64,000 nucleotides of DNA from Gordionus sp. m RMFG-2023. Its lineage: Eukaryota > Nematomorpha > Gordioida > Chordodea > Parachordodidae. Of this stretch, positions 44,262 through 57,855 are shown one piece after another (positions within the stretch are counted from its first letter, which is position 1; the number at the start of each line of letters is the position of its first letter). The notes beneath the pieces were generated by a model. The model worked only from the letters and a program-made list of their open reading frames with translations, did not search any database and was not told where the DNA came from. The stretch covers positions 28,621,366-28,685,365 of the forward strand of contig NC_088777.1 in assembly GCF_954871325.1 (NCBI RefSeq), given 5' to 3'. Made by a program: the position numbers and the translations under genes.

Positions 44262-44642
44262 ATATAAAACCTACACTTATCTCAAAACAATCATTTAAAT
44301 GCTCTTTTAAACAAAGGCCTCCTATCATAGATAAGAATCAAATATGGGGTCAACCTGATTGTTCAACAAAAACTCTGTGTAGCATCCATCCCATTGCAAT
44401 TTGCTATTTAGAAGATTATTAGCAAAAATAATTGCTATGGGTCAAAATCCAGAGTCTTAATTTATTAGGTATACATAGCAATTAGAATAGAGAGAAGTCA
44501 AAATAGCCTCTATTCATATTATATTCAGAATCCTCTTCCTAAATAGATATTATCAAAGTATACTTTAAAAATGTTTTGCTAACAAATTTCGATAACATTT
44601 CATTAATTGTTTTACTCCTAAATTCCTAGAGACATTCATGGT
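44262..44642 (+). repeat. Dispersed repeat R2, copy B (uninterrupted)
   Basis: Paralogue of 35826-36219 joined to 41721-41741, lacking the Gypsy insertion. A 28-bp imperfect direct repeat (ATCCACTGTTTGACAGTAA / ATCCACTGATTGGCAGTAA) follows at about 44730-44785. The remainder to 45390 is AT-rich without genes. Confidence 0.8.
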
Positions 44643-45885
44643 AAAATGTGTTAGAACTGGTTGTCCTTTACTGGGGAAACACACAATTAAGTGGCTTCCA
44701 AGGGTGTATCCAGTGCAGTGAATTTGCATCCACTGTTTGACAGTAAAATTAGGCAGGATCCACTGATTGGCAGTAATTTACATAGATTATTGGTATGAAT
44801 AGAGAAATAAGAAAATATATAATTAATAAATAGTGTGCTTATCTTTTTAGAGTATTTGTTTCAATATATTAGTGAATTTTTGATTATAATCATTATTTAT
44901 AGGATTTAAATGTAACAAAATCAATTATATTTGATGGTAAATCTAAATATAAAATTAATGAATAATTATAAAAAAATTTAATTAGTTATTCTGTCCATAA
45001 TAATATTTTAGAGTTTTCCATATGATTTATAAATAGAACTGATAGCTAAATTGAATGAATGTTGAGTTTGGTAAGGTGATTACTATTGGACCGATTACAC
45101 TATAATCATTTTTATTGAACAAATATCTTTTAAAAGAACACTATTGGCTAAATTTGATTGACGTTGTTTGAGGATTATTATAATTTGTCTACATTTAATG
45201 TAAACTATATATAACTTCCTTTTTTCCTTCTAAATTTAAATAATAACAGAATAGCTGCTTGAACATGTTGAGCATCTTATTCAAGATGCTGCATTTTTCT
45301 ACAGTGATTAACAAGTAAAAAAGCCATGGTTCTTGTATATACGATTATGATCTTGGTAAAAATATTTATTAAATTTTAAAAAATATTATACATTAACCCT
45401 TCAATACTCTGGGGGGATATATGAAACCCCAGACATACTAGAAATGAAATTACATAAAAACGGTTAGATATTATGATCTGGATTCTTCAGTAGCTTCATC
45501 AAATATATCTTAGAATATATATTCCAAATTTCATATATTACGGTTGAGTAGTTATTAAGATATAAGCATTTTGTGACGGATTGGGGTTTGTGAGACCCGA
45601 CCAGAGTAAATTTGTAATTTTTTTTAAAATTATAAATATATACTAATATATTATAAAATTAATTAAAACAAAATTTAAATATCTTTTATTTTGATTGAGA
45701 TATATGAAAAAGAAAACTTAAACATTTTTTTGGTGGAGTTATTTTATTCTTATTTTCACCATCTGGCTCATTTCTCAAATTATTTTTATCATATACTATG
45801 ATTTTTGCAGATTCTGATAATAAATAAAAAATTATTAAAGATGTAATATCATTTTATTTGAGGTGATCATGACTATGTAATTGAT

Positions 45886-46655
45886 AGTAAGGGAGAAGAT
45901 TTTATTTATGATAGTGATGATGAAACACAATCTGAATTAGATGAAGACGAAGATATGCTAGTTGGAACAGACAAAAAACTTAAATATTATTTAGGTAAAT
46001 ATGGAATTATTTATCATATCTATTTTTCTGTAAAATTAATTATAGTTAAAAATAAGGTGACTCAATGGGAAAAGGATTGTAAATCAAAGAGTTAGAACAT
46101 ATCAACAAAATTTAATTTTCCATATGCCAGGAGTAAAAGAATATGGGAAAGAAGCTGACACCCCAGAAAAATGTTTTGATTTTTTCATATCACCAAAAAT
46201 GATTGAAGAAATTATTTATCACAAATAAAAAAATTAAAATTATAAAAACTACACTAATTAATATGAAAGTTCAACTAAAGAGGTTGATGTAATAGAATTC
46301 AAAGCATTATTGGGAATTCTTTATTTAGCTAGAATTTTCAAATCAAATCATCAAAATAAGTCAGATTTATGGAAATCTGATGGGTTTGGAATTTAGATAT
46401 TTAGAGCAACAATGACACTCAAAGGATTCAGATTTCTAATTCATACAATAAGATTTGATGACATATTAACGAAAAGAGAGAAAAATAATAAACAAAGCAA
46501 CTCACATTAGATATTTTTCAAGAATTTGTTGATAACTGCTATAGATCTTATACAATATCAGAATATGCAACACTAGATGAAATGCTCCCAGCATTTCTGG
46601 TAAATGCCCATTCAGGCAATACATGCCAAATAAACCATCAAAATATGGCATAAAA
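45886..46655 (+). pseudogene. piggyBac transposase remnant
   Basis: The acidic N-terminus YDSDDETQSELDEDEDM leads to HMPGVKEYGKEADTPEKCFD and FFISPKMIEEII, then EFKALLGILYLARIFKSNHQ, TLKGFRFLIHTIRFDD and finally DEMLPAF with a frame-shifted RCPFRQYMPNKPSKYG-like stretch. This order (G..D.P..CF..F, ..K.FIGIL...G, M...RF..I...RFD, DE.M..F.GR....Y.P.KP.KYG) is the DDE_Tnp_1_7 (piggyBac) family. At least one intron-like gap and several stops or frame shifts are present. The sequence is cut in the KYGIK block by the nested hAT at 46657, and no conserved C-terminus or cysteine-rich domain is seen after it. Confidence 0.85.
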
Positions 46656-46656
46656 C

Positions 46657-47356
46657 CAGGGATCCAATCCGAACCTGAACCACCTCTAAAACCCGGTATT
46701 TTTTATCGAACCTAAACCTCTAAAAAAATTTCTAGCCGAACCTGAACCGAACGCTAAAATGCCTCTGAACCGGTTCGAGTCTCATAATTTTATGCTTATA
46801 AAATAATGTGTAAGTTATTACTAGTAGTATATTGCAAAAATTTTAATTATATTCAAATTGTTTTAAAAATTATTATCAATCACCTATAATTGATAAACGT
46901 CAGTCATAATTTTAAACATTAGTATATTGCCATTTTACAACATTTTTATATTATAAATGATACATCAAATCTGATATCATACTGGCAACGCCAGCTACCC
47001 AAGTTAGTGTGGAAAGATGTTTTTCAACAATTAAATTTATATTATCTCCTTATGATGTAATATGAGTTAGACGAATTTGAAAATATATTAACTGTGCAGC
47101 TTAATAAAAAATTTTTAAGTAATTGTTCATATTAAAATTAATCATTGATATATTTATAAATTAAATATCATTTTATAATGTGCAATTAATAAAAATTAAG
47201 GTTTTTATTTTAATTATGAAATAAAAAAAAAATTTTCTTATACATAGTAGGTTTGAATACAAAAGTGTTCAAACCGGTTTTTAGAGGTTCGAAACAGATA
47301 TTTTTATTTTTTGCGAACCGAACGTGAATCGATATTCATTTCGGTTTGGATCCCTG
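46657..47356 (+). mobile_element. 700-bp hAT inserted in the piggyBac
   Basis: TIR CAGGGATCCAATCCGAACC at the left; the right end read inward is CAGGGATCCAAACCGA. Perfect 8-bp TSDs CATAAAAC lie at 46649-46656 and 47357-47364, inside the piggyBac transposase sequence. Subterminal motifs (CGAACCTGAACC, GGTTCG) repeat. At about 46980-47070 the plus strand encodes ATPATQVSVERCFSTIKFIL, the hAT dimerisation domain, so this is an internal-deletion derivative of an autonomous element. Confidence 0.93.
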
Positions 47357-47815
47357 CATAAAACTATACTCCTTATAAAAAACAAAATATTTTTATCAAA
47401 TATGTAAAATAAATTTATGTTTAGAACACTAATATTTTATGTAATAAATGTTTTGCATGTCAAATTTAGCATATTTCAATGTTTTATATCGTTTTTATAT
47501 TTGAATGTATTAGTGTAATTTTTTTTTATATTGAAGAATAAAGATCCACATTATGAATTATCATGATTATATGTTGGGTAGTTATTTTTTTAATTTTATA
47601 TTTGAAAAAAGTAAGCATTTTTTAAAAAATTTTGCCACAAACTATAATATTACTCATAATCTTTAATCTAGGCTTAAGAAATAAAAATAATTTATCAAGC
47701 TAAAGGTTAGGTCTATCGTATATCCAAATATCAAATTAAAATAATGAATATAACTGGAGATATATACATTTAAGTATAAACATCATTTTTATTCACCAGA
47801 GTATTGAAGGGTTAA

Positions 47816-48056
47816 ATTAATAAACTAATGGTCACAATAAAATACATCAATCACCACATGATCAGATATTTTTTATTTTTTAATAAAAAAATAATAAAAT
47901 TTCCCCTAGTTTTAGTTTAGTTACTTACCTTTTAAAATTTCATTTTTTAAATTAGATATTTTTTTACAATATCCAACTAAATAAAAAATCATTTTTTAAA
48001 TTAATTTTACATTTCTGAATCGCACTAGAGTTAAATATGCATCTATTTTAATTTTT
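47816..48056. other. AT-rich spacer, no feature seen
   Basis: Short AT-rich gap between the piggyBac and the next hAT-like element. Confidence 0.5.
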
Positions 48057-48961
48057 CAGGGGTTCAAACCAAACTCAAAAACCTGGGGTTTAGAAATAAA
48101 TTTCTAACTCACTTATTTTAAATTTCTAAAAACCCAAATTGAACCCAGAAATTTCTTTAACCCAGGTTCAGTGAATTTTATATTTAAAATCATATTAAGA
48201 TATTTGTATAATTGTAAATATTAATTTAAATGAAATTTTTTAATATTTTCAATTTAAACATAAATGGTTAAAAAAACCCTTAAATATTAGATATTACTTA
48301 GTGACAATGATAAGATTTTGCAAAAAGGTAAACTGTTAATTTATATTTGGATTAAAACCATATCCTTGCTCATTTTAACTGATGATAATAATTTGGATAA
48401 AGTTATTATATGAATTAGAGTAAATTGATACAACTTTTTTAAGTCAGAAGAAAATACTTTAAAAAGGGGCAACATAATACTGATTTGGCGTTTAAAAGAT
48501 TGGATAAAGAAAATAATTTACATTTTTGGGAGTCTGCTAAGCTGCAGCACTTTGATTTATATATTTTATCCAAAAATCTTATTTGCTGTTCCTACAATCG
48601 AAGTTAATTTAACTTATTCACACAAATATATTTAATATAGGTTATCTTTGAAAATCTTTTCCACATTTGAAATTCATTCTTACACCAATGAATGAATGTA
48701 TTTTGCTTATAAACAAAATAATGAAGATAGAAGGTTAATACCTTGATACATAATTTTTGAAAAAAGATAATTTAAGTTTATAAATTTTAAGATGGCTAAA
48801 AAAAAAAATTATTTTATGACTAATTTTTTATTTATGATTTAAATATATATAAAAAACCCAGAACCAACACCTGGTTCAAAGATATTTTCCTGAACAGAAC
48901 CCACTTAAATTTTTTTACCATGAAACATTTCTGAACTTTATTAAATGAGGTTCGAATCCTG
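48057..48961. mobile_element. Non-autonomous hAT, same family as 46657-47356
   Basis: The left end is CAGGGGTTCAAACCAAAC; the right end read inward is CAGGATTCGAACCTC. Both resemble the CAGGGATCCAATCCGAACC terminus of the element in the piggyBac. Subterminal AACCCAGGTTC-type repeats occur at both sides. The flanks are T-rich (TAATTTTT / ATTTTTTA) and give no clean TSD. No transposase was recognised. Confidence 0.6.
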
Positions 48962-49604
48962 ATTTTTTACAATAGTTGAGAAAAATAATGTTTTTTTATT
49001 AATTCACCAGTCTTTTTAAATTAAAAAATATTTTCAAAAGCATATTAACAGCATTAACAGCTAACCCAGAATCCATATTATTTTTATGTTCTTTAATGAG
49101 GGATTCTTATTTTAGTCGATCTAGTATTCATAAAAATAACTTATAAAAATTTTATTTAAGCAAATTATCTTTCTATATAAATTTCTTAATTAATAGAATA
49201 AATAATTTTTATAAAAAAGGGTTCAGGAAAATGTCAAGAATTCAGCCCTGCTATTTTGTATGAAAATATGTAAAATAATTTAAAAATACAAAATTTTATA
49301 AATAATTATATAAATTCAGGCAGGATATATTTTAAAAATGAATTTATTAACTTATACACAATTACATATAAAATATACAAAATAATTTAGATTATAAATA
49401 TATACAAAATCCACTGTAGTACATGAACATTAATTATATAAATTGTTAAACATACTTATTGCATAACTAATTATTTTCCTGCAATATATAGAGATCAATA
49501 AGGGATAACATAAATCTATTCTACATATTAGTGAAGATATTTTTTTAAAAAAAACTACAGTATTTGCATTTATCATCTCTATGAGTCAAGCATATTAATT
49601 TTAA
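48962..49604. other. AT-rich spacer downstream of H3.3
   Basis: Contains the presumed 3' untranslated region of the minus-strand histone gene. I did not see the stem-loop of replication-dependent histone genes, which agrees with an H3.3-type polyadenylated transcript. Confidence 0.5.
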
Positions 49605-50102
<498 letters not shown>

Positions 50103-50155
50103 TTAATCTAAAAATGTAGGTATTAAATTTATATAAAATTTTATTTTCTACTTTT

Positions 50156-50163
50156 TATTTATA
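50156..50163 (-). promoter_or_regulatory. TATA box of H3.3
   Basis: TATAAATA on the minus strand in the context GCTATAAATAAAAAG, 57-64 bp upstream of the H3.3 start codon. Position fits a short 5' untranslated region. In AT-rich DNA such motifs are common, so the call rests on position together with the CCAAT boxes. Confidence 0.55.
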
Positions 50164-50263
50164 GCGTATAGATTCAAAAATCGAATAAAAAAATTGTAAT
50201 ATATAAAGGTAAAATACAATAAATTTTAGAATATTATTGATTCGTTAATTAATATATATACTG

Positions 50264-50298
50264 ATTGGTTAAACATTTTTATTCTTTGATATTATTGG
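50264..50298 (-). promoter_or_regulatory. Paired CCAAT boxes of H3.3
   Basis: Two CCAAT pentamers on the minus strand (complement of ATTGG at 50264-50268 and 50294-50298), both within AACCAAT and 30 bp apart, about 165-200 bp upstream of the start codon. Paired NF-Y sites are typical of histone promoters. Confidence 0.55.
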
Positions 50299-50299
50299 T

Positions 50300-51203
50300 T
50301 TAAACAAAATATGAATGTATGACTAAATCACTTTTTATAATTCGAAATTTTTATAGTTAACAGTTTTTAATAATATAATAAGTATTACTAATGTTAAAAT
50401 ACAAACATAGATATGTATTATCGTTGATATTGTTTTGCCTACAAATTTAAACCACATTAATGATAATAAGATAAATCAAGAGTATATAGGGATTAAATTA
50501 ATTAAAACCCTTAAGATTTTCATTATAAATAATTTAATTTAAAAAACAATAGAATCGATAATATTTAAAAATACCATAATTCGTTCCTATTCTTAAATAT
50601 TATTAATATATCTTTATCAGGCAAAGGGCAACATAATGCAGTTGATTAATTATTTATGAAGAAATATGAAAGGTTTTTTTTTGTAAATTGAAAGGTATTC
50701 TATCACAAACAGGGACCCAGAGTGACCTAGAATGAACTGCTAAAGAATCATAAATCTTTATAAATATCTGAACAGATACAATTATACTTTGAAGGAGTAA
50801 AAAGAACCTTTATAAAAAGTTAAATCAGTTGGAACCAGGTTAAGCCGATTTCAGCCATAAAATAAATAATTTTATAATTTTTAACATTCTTTTTCTTATG
50901 GTGTATTGCATATTTTACCAATTTTGTCGTTATTTATAATTATTTAATGATCAAAATATTTGTTTAATATCCATAAGAAATATGTATTAATTTTTCACTA
51001 TGACTTAAATATCCACAATCTTTTAACCACTTCATATAGTATTAGAGCATTCCTATTTCCTATATTTAAATACGTAAAATAACCAAATAACCAATTTTTG
51101 ATTTAGTTGCATTTAAATCTAATAAATCATCGGTTTTTATATATTGGGAATCAAAAAAACTTGAATATCCAGAATTTTATAAACTTATAATTATAGTGCG
51201 TTT
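50300..51203. other. AT-rich spacer, no gene seen
   Basis: Upstream of H3.3. A somewhat less AT-rich patch at 50690-50870 (ACAGGGACCCAGAGTGACC and following) has no open frame or motif that I recognise. Confidence 0.5.
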
Positions 51204-51211
51204 CCCGCAAC

Positions 51212-53102
51212 CAGTGTTGTTAAAATAGCGTGCTACCTTTTTTAGTAGCGGTAGCTTTAGCTGGCTACATTTTTTAGGAAATAGCGATAGAGGTAGCTCG
51301 CTACTAATTTAGAAAGTAGTTAATTTTACATAATAAATACATCTAAAAATTATTAAAATATATTTTTTATTAAATCTAAAATTATAATCCTTTTATTTAT
51401 TTTAATTTTGAAATTTAAATTTATATTTAAAAATATACATCATAAATCTAGTTATCATTATAAATCTTGTTATTAAAAATATGTGAGATTGTTGAAGATA
51501 GTGAAATTTCTTTGGAAAATGAGAAAAATATAGATTATCCATTCCCAAAATTCAAAAAATACTTTAATCTCGAAGAAAAAATTACTATTGGATATCGGTT
51601 TTGATGCAAGAAAATTTCGCCAACCACTGGTAGAGTCTATGCTCAGCGTCTACATGACAAGATTTTTACTGGATGCAAACCCCCTTCAAAAATCTTTGCC
51701 TACCCCCCTAAAAAATTCGCCGCCTTCGGCGGCTTTGTCTCTTTATTGTTATTTTCACCTATTTATTTATTGATACTCTTTTCAAAGAATTTATAAAGGA
51801 TAATTTAAATTAATCTATCTCTACTACCAACTATCGATTTGTGAATATTTTTTAGATAATATATTCATTTAAAACCTCCATTATTTACAATGAATTAATT
51901 ATTATGGCATTATGAGCTTGCTGAAATATCTAAACCTTTTAAATTACATTTAAAAGGATAGTTTATTTGGAAAACAATGTGTATTATTATTTGCAATATA
52001 TAGATTTGGGATGAATTGTATTATAATAATACTATAATAAAAGTATTAATTTTTACAGCATTAAATTTTGTTCTATTTCGTCTCAAAATTTAATAGATAA
52101 CCCGCCAAAAAATTTATCCTACCCATTAAAACAGCTTACCCCCTACCCCCTCAGAAAAATAGGATGCAAACTGTTCCTACCCCTCCTGCTCATGTAGACG
52201 CTGTCTATGCTAAAAGGCATTGAGAAAAGGTCAAAACTTTATTTTTATTTTCTATTATACAATGATATAAAATGAATGATTTATTGCTTGATTAGCCATA
52301 ATTTAAATTGGCTTAATTTACAACACAATCTATTATATTAATATATAGTATTAATATAAAATTCAAAATTAATATATTATTAATTTTATAAATGAATCTA
52401 AATCTCAGATAAATTTAAATTTTTAAAATTAAAAAGATATTCTTTTTTTATAATAAATACAATCGCTTTATTTAAATTAGATTTCCAGATCTGTATGATG
52501 ATGATAATGTATTAGCTGCTATCGTTCATCCTAGTTTCAAGTTAAATTGGCCATATATTAATTTGACTGAATCTAAAGGGCAACTGGATAGGCTGATGGT
52601 AACGTTGAAAATGTCATGCCTGACCACTATACTAATACTATAGCAAGATCGAAACAGCCTTCCATAGACGATTTTTTTGAAATAAATAATAATAATATTA
52701 TTATTGACCCTCTAGATGCTTTTTTTAAATATAAAAATACTCATTTAAATATCTTTGATAATTTTTTCATATAAAAAGTGTGTTTATTAAATTTAATACT
52801 GCGTTGCCCTCAAGTGTTAGTGCTGAACGATTTGGTAAAGCTTATACTATCTGATCGTCGAGTACAAAATGTTATTATTATTAAAGTGCAATATTAAATA
52901 AATTATATATAATATATATATATGTAACAAATTAGAGTCATGTTTTTATACCAATATTTTATTTGCGGAAATAAAGTTTTGTAAAAAATATTTTTAAAAA
53001 AATTAAAATAGCGTAAAAAGTAGCTAATAGCTCGCTACTTATTTGAAAACGATAGCGATAGCGATAGCGGGCTACTTATAAAAGTAGCGTTTAACAACAC
53101 TG
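51212..53102 (+). mobile_element. hAT transposon with nested hAT
   Basis: TIR CAGTGTTGTTAAA at both ends; perfect 8-bp TSDs CCCGCAAC at 51204-51211 and 53103-53110. Subterminal GTAGCGGTAGC and GATAGCGATAGC repeats are pronounced. Internal remnants of a plus-strand transposase: about 51480-51630 (VEDSEISLENEKNID-like N-terminal region), LAAIVHPSFKLNWPYINLTE at about 52510-52570, and LPSSVSAERFGKAY near 52800-52850 (dimerisation domain). The layout matches the BED-finger hATs elsewhere in the window but with diverged ends. A second hAT sits inside (51644-52203). Confidence 0.9.
51644..52203. mobile_element. 560-bp non-autonomous hAT nested in 51212-53102
   Basis: Perfect 14-bp TIR CAGCGTCTACATGA and perfect 8-bp TSDs TCTATGCT at 51636-51643 and 52204-52211. 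Near the left end lies a GC-rich hairpin GCCGCC-TTC-GGCGGC (about 51719-51733). C-rich CTACCCCC runs flank both sides. No coding capacity. Confidence 0.92.
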
Positions 53103-53110
53103 CCCGCAAC

Positions 53111-53729
53111 ACAATATCCGTTAAAAAGGCCTTTTGGGGCTAAAATTTGCAACGAACAAATATAAATCCACTTATATTAAAAATATATTGCGTTCTAATA
53201 ATATATTTAGAAATGAGTTATTATTCTTATATATTATTCATAGATACTTATAATAAAAATAAATTGATTTCATCTATTTTATAAATAAACAATATATTTG
53301 TCGTGATGACGTTGAAGATGTGAAGGGCTGTCAATTACTATTATTATTATTATATAAAATATATAGATACCGATTTTGTTTACTTGATACATTATATTCA
53401 TATTTGATACAACATATTCTTATTGTCAATTATATTTGATACGTTTATGACAATTACAATCGATATGATTACTACAATTGGTACACGAAACCCAAGAACT
53501 GGGCATATTTAGAAGTATCAGGTTAATTTAGATTTTAATGTGTTACATCATTTATACCTTGTTGATCTTAACAGCTGTTCTATTGTTTTCAAATCAGTTT
53601 TTTAGTATTTACTTGATTAAATTTTTAATTTCTTTATTATAAAAGATAGGGGTAACAATGGCAAAATATATTATACCATTAATCAGTTACATATTTTAGC
53701 ACTGGTGATATTTTACTAGTGCTTATAAT
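53111..53729. other. AT-rich spacer, no feature seen
   Basis: No open frame or element end recognised; short direct repeats around GATAC(A)ATATTC at 53390-53450. Confidence 0.5.
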
Positions 53730-54116
53730 AGTGTATTCAGAGTTGTTAAAGGATCGAATCAAAAGATCGCCGATCCTGGATTCAATCCTAAATTTGTCAA
53801 TTTTCTCGGATTTAAGATCATGTCCTTTAAATGTTGATCGTGATCGCGATCATTTTGTTTAAAATTCGATCTCGATCTTTTTCAAAATTAATTTTTTACT
53901 TAAAAAGCAATAAAAAATAAAAATTTTGAAAATTAAATTAAAATATTATTTTTTAAAAAAATATCTTTCTTCATATTTTATCAACTTCCATTCCACCATT
54001 TATTTTATAGATATATTTATTCATTTCCTAAATTTTACGAGATTTAGAGCTCTTACAAGTTATTTAATATAAATTTATAATAATATATTAATATTTATTT
54101 TAATAGGTAAATGTAA

Positions 54117-57100
54117 ATGTCCATTATAGATTTAGAAGATTCTATTGCTTCTACTATTGATGTAACAGCAGATATGAGTGAGAAAGAGAATCTTTTACCA
54201 TTTTTGAAATTACGTAGGTATTTTACTTTATGTAAAATGGATGAAAGCAACTCTTATAATATGATCAGCACCAAATGCCGTCTCTGTAAGAAGATAATAT
54301 CATCTTCCAAAATATCATCCTCGAACTTAAAGAGACATTTACAAGTAATTTTTTTAAATTTTTTTTATTTGATAATCTTAATGTCAACATGTTTAAATTT
54401 AATTTATTACATTCCTGAGTTGAACAGGTCCTACAGAAATAAAATCTAGATACAGATTCTTTATAAAAAAAATGAATTATTAGATACAGTATAATTAATA
54501 AAATATTTGATGAAGAGTTAATCTTAATTTTGTTTTGTAATTTATATATAATAATTAGGCATTTATTTTTTAACTATTATATTAGTTTAATTTTCAAAAG
54601 AAGAGTATTTATAATGAATGGAAGTGTAATAACTAATAATTAAGCCTTTATAATGTATTTTGACTTTTTTTAATATAATTAAAACATCCAGTTAAATGTT
54701 ATTTGTATTGAACTTAGCAATGTTTCACCAAAAGAAAAATAAATATCTATTCTATTATTTCTTTATTATAATATGTTAAATCTAATCAATTAGTATTATA
54801 GTCAGTTTGAGCTTGATTATATAATCCTCTTGACAACATTTTTAGGGCTTTTTTTAAATAATATATTTTGAATTGAAATTTTTTGTATCATTTGACTCAA
54901 TCCGTATGTTCTTAAATGCCAAAAAGCCTCATTATATTCATAATAGGAAAATATCAAAATCTTTTATCATCTTGGGCAACTTTTAATAATGATAGACAAT
55001 ATTGTAAACTTAAATTTTTAAGATAACCTACCCCCTTTTAACCACTAATAAAACATACTTTAATATGTTTAACAAAATTTGTTGAACACTTAATCCATAG
55101 TTCTTAAATGTTAAAAAGGCTAATTATCATTTATGGAAAAATATTTTATCAAAATCTTTAGCCCATATCATCTTGGGCAACTTTTAATAATGAAGATAAA
55201 GACAATATTGTAAACTTAAAATTTAAAATAACCTATATGAACCTTTTTTAACCATATATAAATTAAATAATATACTTTAATATGTTTAACAATTTGTTGA
55301 ACCCTTTATCATTTTTTTCTTTATATAGGTTTTACATTCAGCCTGTACATTGTTTTTTTTTAACTTTAAATTTCTATATAAAATTTTAAAAATGAAATTC
55401 GATTCAGGAGAAGTTATTTTCATCCAACTTTGATACATACTATTTTTTTCTTTTATAAAGAAAAAGCACAGTGAATTTAAAAATGAGATTACCAAACACC
55501 TCAACAACTCTACACACAAAAATATATCACTGCAAAACAAAAGTGGTTCTGGTTGCAAATCCAGACAATCTAAATTAAATTTTAACAATCTAACATTCCG
55601 GCTATATCGCAAAAAACAGCAGACAAGGTTATCATGGATTTTATTATTGACATCTTCCAACCATTGTCTCTGGTTGATGATCCTTCATTTGAAAAAATGA
55701 TTAAAACTTTTTCTCCTGCGACAAAAATTATTTGTCGCCAAACACTGAGCAACAGGATATCTACTTCCTTCTCTTATATGACGACAAATCTTATAAGAGA
55801 TTTGTCTGAAGTTTCTTATTTATGCACCACTGCTGATTGCTGGAGTGGTCATCGAAGGTATATTATATTTATATGAATTTTATAATGTTTATTTTATTAG
55901 GGCTTTTATAGGACTTACTGCACATTGGCTGGATCCGTTAACCCTCAAGAGAAGGTCAGCCGCTTTGGCACTGAGGAGGATAATTGGGAGGCAAACATAT
56001 GATGTTTTAGCCAACGAAATCATGGGTATCCACAAGTTCTATAAAATTCCTAATAAGGTGGTGAAGATGGTGACTGACAATGGAACCAACTTTGTCAAGG
56101 CATTTAAGTAATATTTATATTTAGCAAAAAATATTTAAATAAATTTATTTTTTCTAGAGTTTTTGGAGAAAATGAAGAAGATAGTAGTGAGGATATGGAA
56201 TTGATAAATTTGAATGACATATTATCCGTTGATGACCCAATTATTCCTGTGATCTCAATTATAAACGAATATCTAGTTCCACTTTTGCAAAATGTTTTGC
56301 TTTAGTTAATAAACAAAATATGTCGTCAAAAATGGCGGATATTTTATTGGAGAAATTGGGAAGATATTTAATAGCTCCCAACAAGACAAGATGGAATTCT
56401 TATTACCAATCCATGAAATTAATAGAGATGCTTTCTGAAAAGTTTTCAGAAGTAGAATAAGTATGTGATTAAATTGGATTTGCAATGTTTAAGCAAGAGG
56501 AATGTTTTTTTGTTAAAGAGTATGCAACAGTAATAGAATGATATTCTCTAAATAAATTTAAATTTTATAGGTTATGGAACCTTTGGCGATCTCGTTAAAA
56601 ATCTTGGAACGGGATGATAATATGAAGCAGGGATATCTAATTCCCGTTCTATCGATATTGATAGATAAATTAACGAAATTTAGCTGCCTGCGGTATTGTC
56701 AGCCCCTTGTAGATAGTGTTCTTAGAGGTATTGATAAAAGGTAATATTATTTTATACAATTATTTTATATTATCAGATATCTGATATATTAAAAAAATTG
56801 CAAAGATCTGGCAAATTTAGTAAAATATTTTTAACAGGCCAGTTCTACTAAACCTCTGATATCTAGTAAAATATTAATGGGCCTTTGAAGACATTAAAAA
56901 TTTATTAGATTATTTGAATTTTAAGCTAATATTTTGATTAATATTCTTTGTAAATAAATTACATGTTAATTTCTTTGTATATTAAGTATTAAGTTTACAT
57001 TTAATCAATATTTATTATATGACCCAAATATAAATAAATACCATACAGAGGATGTGCCAAACTTGACTGTAAAATTTAAAAGGGTTAAGTTTTGCAGATA

Positions 57101-57558
57101 CTTGATTTGATTTATATGAATAAAATGAAGACTTATTTAATAAAAAATTAATTATAATTTCATAATATAGATTTCCTTCACTGTATGAAGACAGTAACAT
57201 TTTGGCAGCCATGATTCACCCTAAATTTAAACTTAATTTGCCTTATATTAATCTGCCACAAAATATGATGGTAAAAGAAAGATTATTTGCCCATTTGGAA
57301 AATATGCAGGAACAACCATATGCGGATACCTCAAATGAATGTATGGATGACATAGATGCTTTTTTTGGGAAAAATACTGTACAAAATGCTTGTTCGGTTA
57401 AAAAAATTTTTTATTCAAATGATGATTTCATGAATATTTCTAATACTTATATTAATTTAAATAAAATATTTATTGAATATAATACACCTTTGCCATCAAG
57501 CGCTCCTGTGGAGCACTTGTTTAGTAAAGCTAAACATGTTCTAAATGAAAATAAATAA
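54117..57558 (+). pseudogene. hAT transposase of copy 2, about six exons, defective
   Basis: Same exon plan as at 13001-16392: 54117-about 54342 (CRLCKKIISSSK ... NLKRHLQ, BED finger), about 55470-55857 (to TTADCWSGHRR), about 55901-56107 (AFIGLTAHWLDP to VTDNGTNFVKAFK), 56158 onward, about 56572-56740 (VMEPLAISLKILERDD), and about 57170-57558. The last exon includes the dimerisation end NTPLPSSAPVEHLFSKAKHV, which copy 1 lacks. Exon 4 has a deletion near 56249 that removes the CCHNLNL block present in copy 1, and a premature stop follows. The two copies have independent lesions, so neither looks able to supply a full transposase. Confidence 0.8.
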
Positions 57559-57855
57559 ATATATTATAATTGTTATATTTATTATTCAATTACAATAAAT
57601 TTCTATCATATTTAATTTATTTTTATATTAGTTAATTTTGCATCGGTTATATTATTATTATTATTACAATAAATTTATAACATATATTAGTTTATTTTGC
57701 ATCGGTCAGAAATTTCCTTCAGAAATTTAAATAGAAAAAAAGGTATGATCGCGATCTTTTTTTAAAAAAAAGTCGATTCTGGATTTCGATCCTCAATTTT
57801 CGAAAAGATCGTGATCGGGATTCGATCGTTTTAAATAGATCGGTTAACAAGCCTG

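Larger units (their letters stand above)
45397..47811 (+). mobile_element. piggyBac transposon, degraded, with nested hAT
   Basis: Bounded by the piggyBac target TTAA at 45393-45396 and 47812-47815. The TIRs CCCTTCAATACTCTGG are perfect 16-bp inverted copies. Transposase remnants on the plus strand (about 45.89-46.65 kb) identify the family. A 700-bp hAT plus its 8-bp TSD interrupts it, so the piggyBac proper is about 1.7 kb and has lost part of its transposase. Confidence 0.93.
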
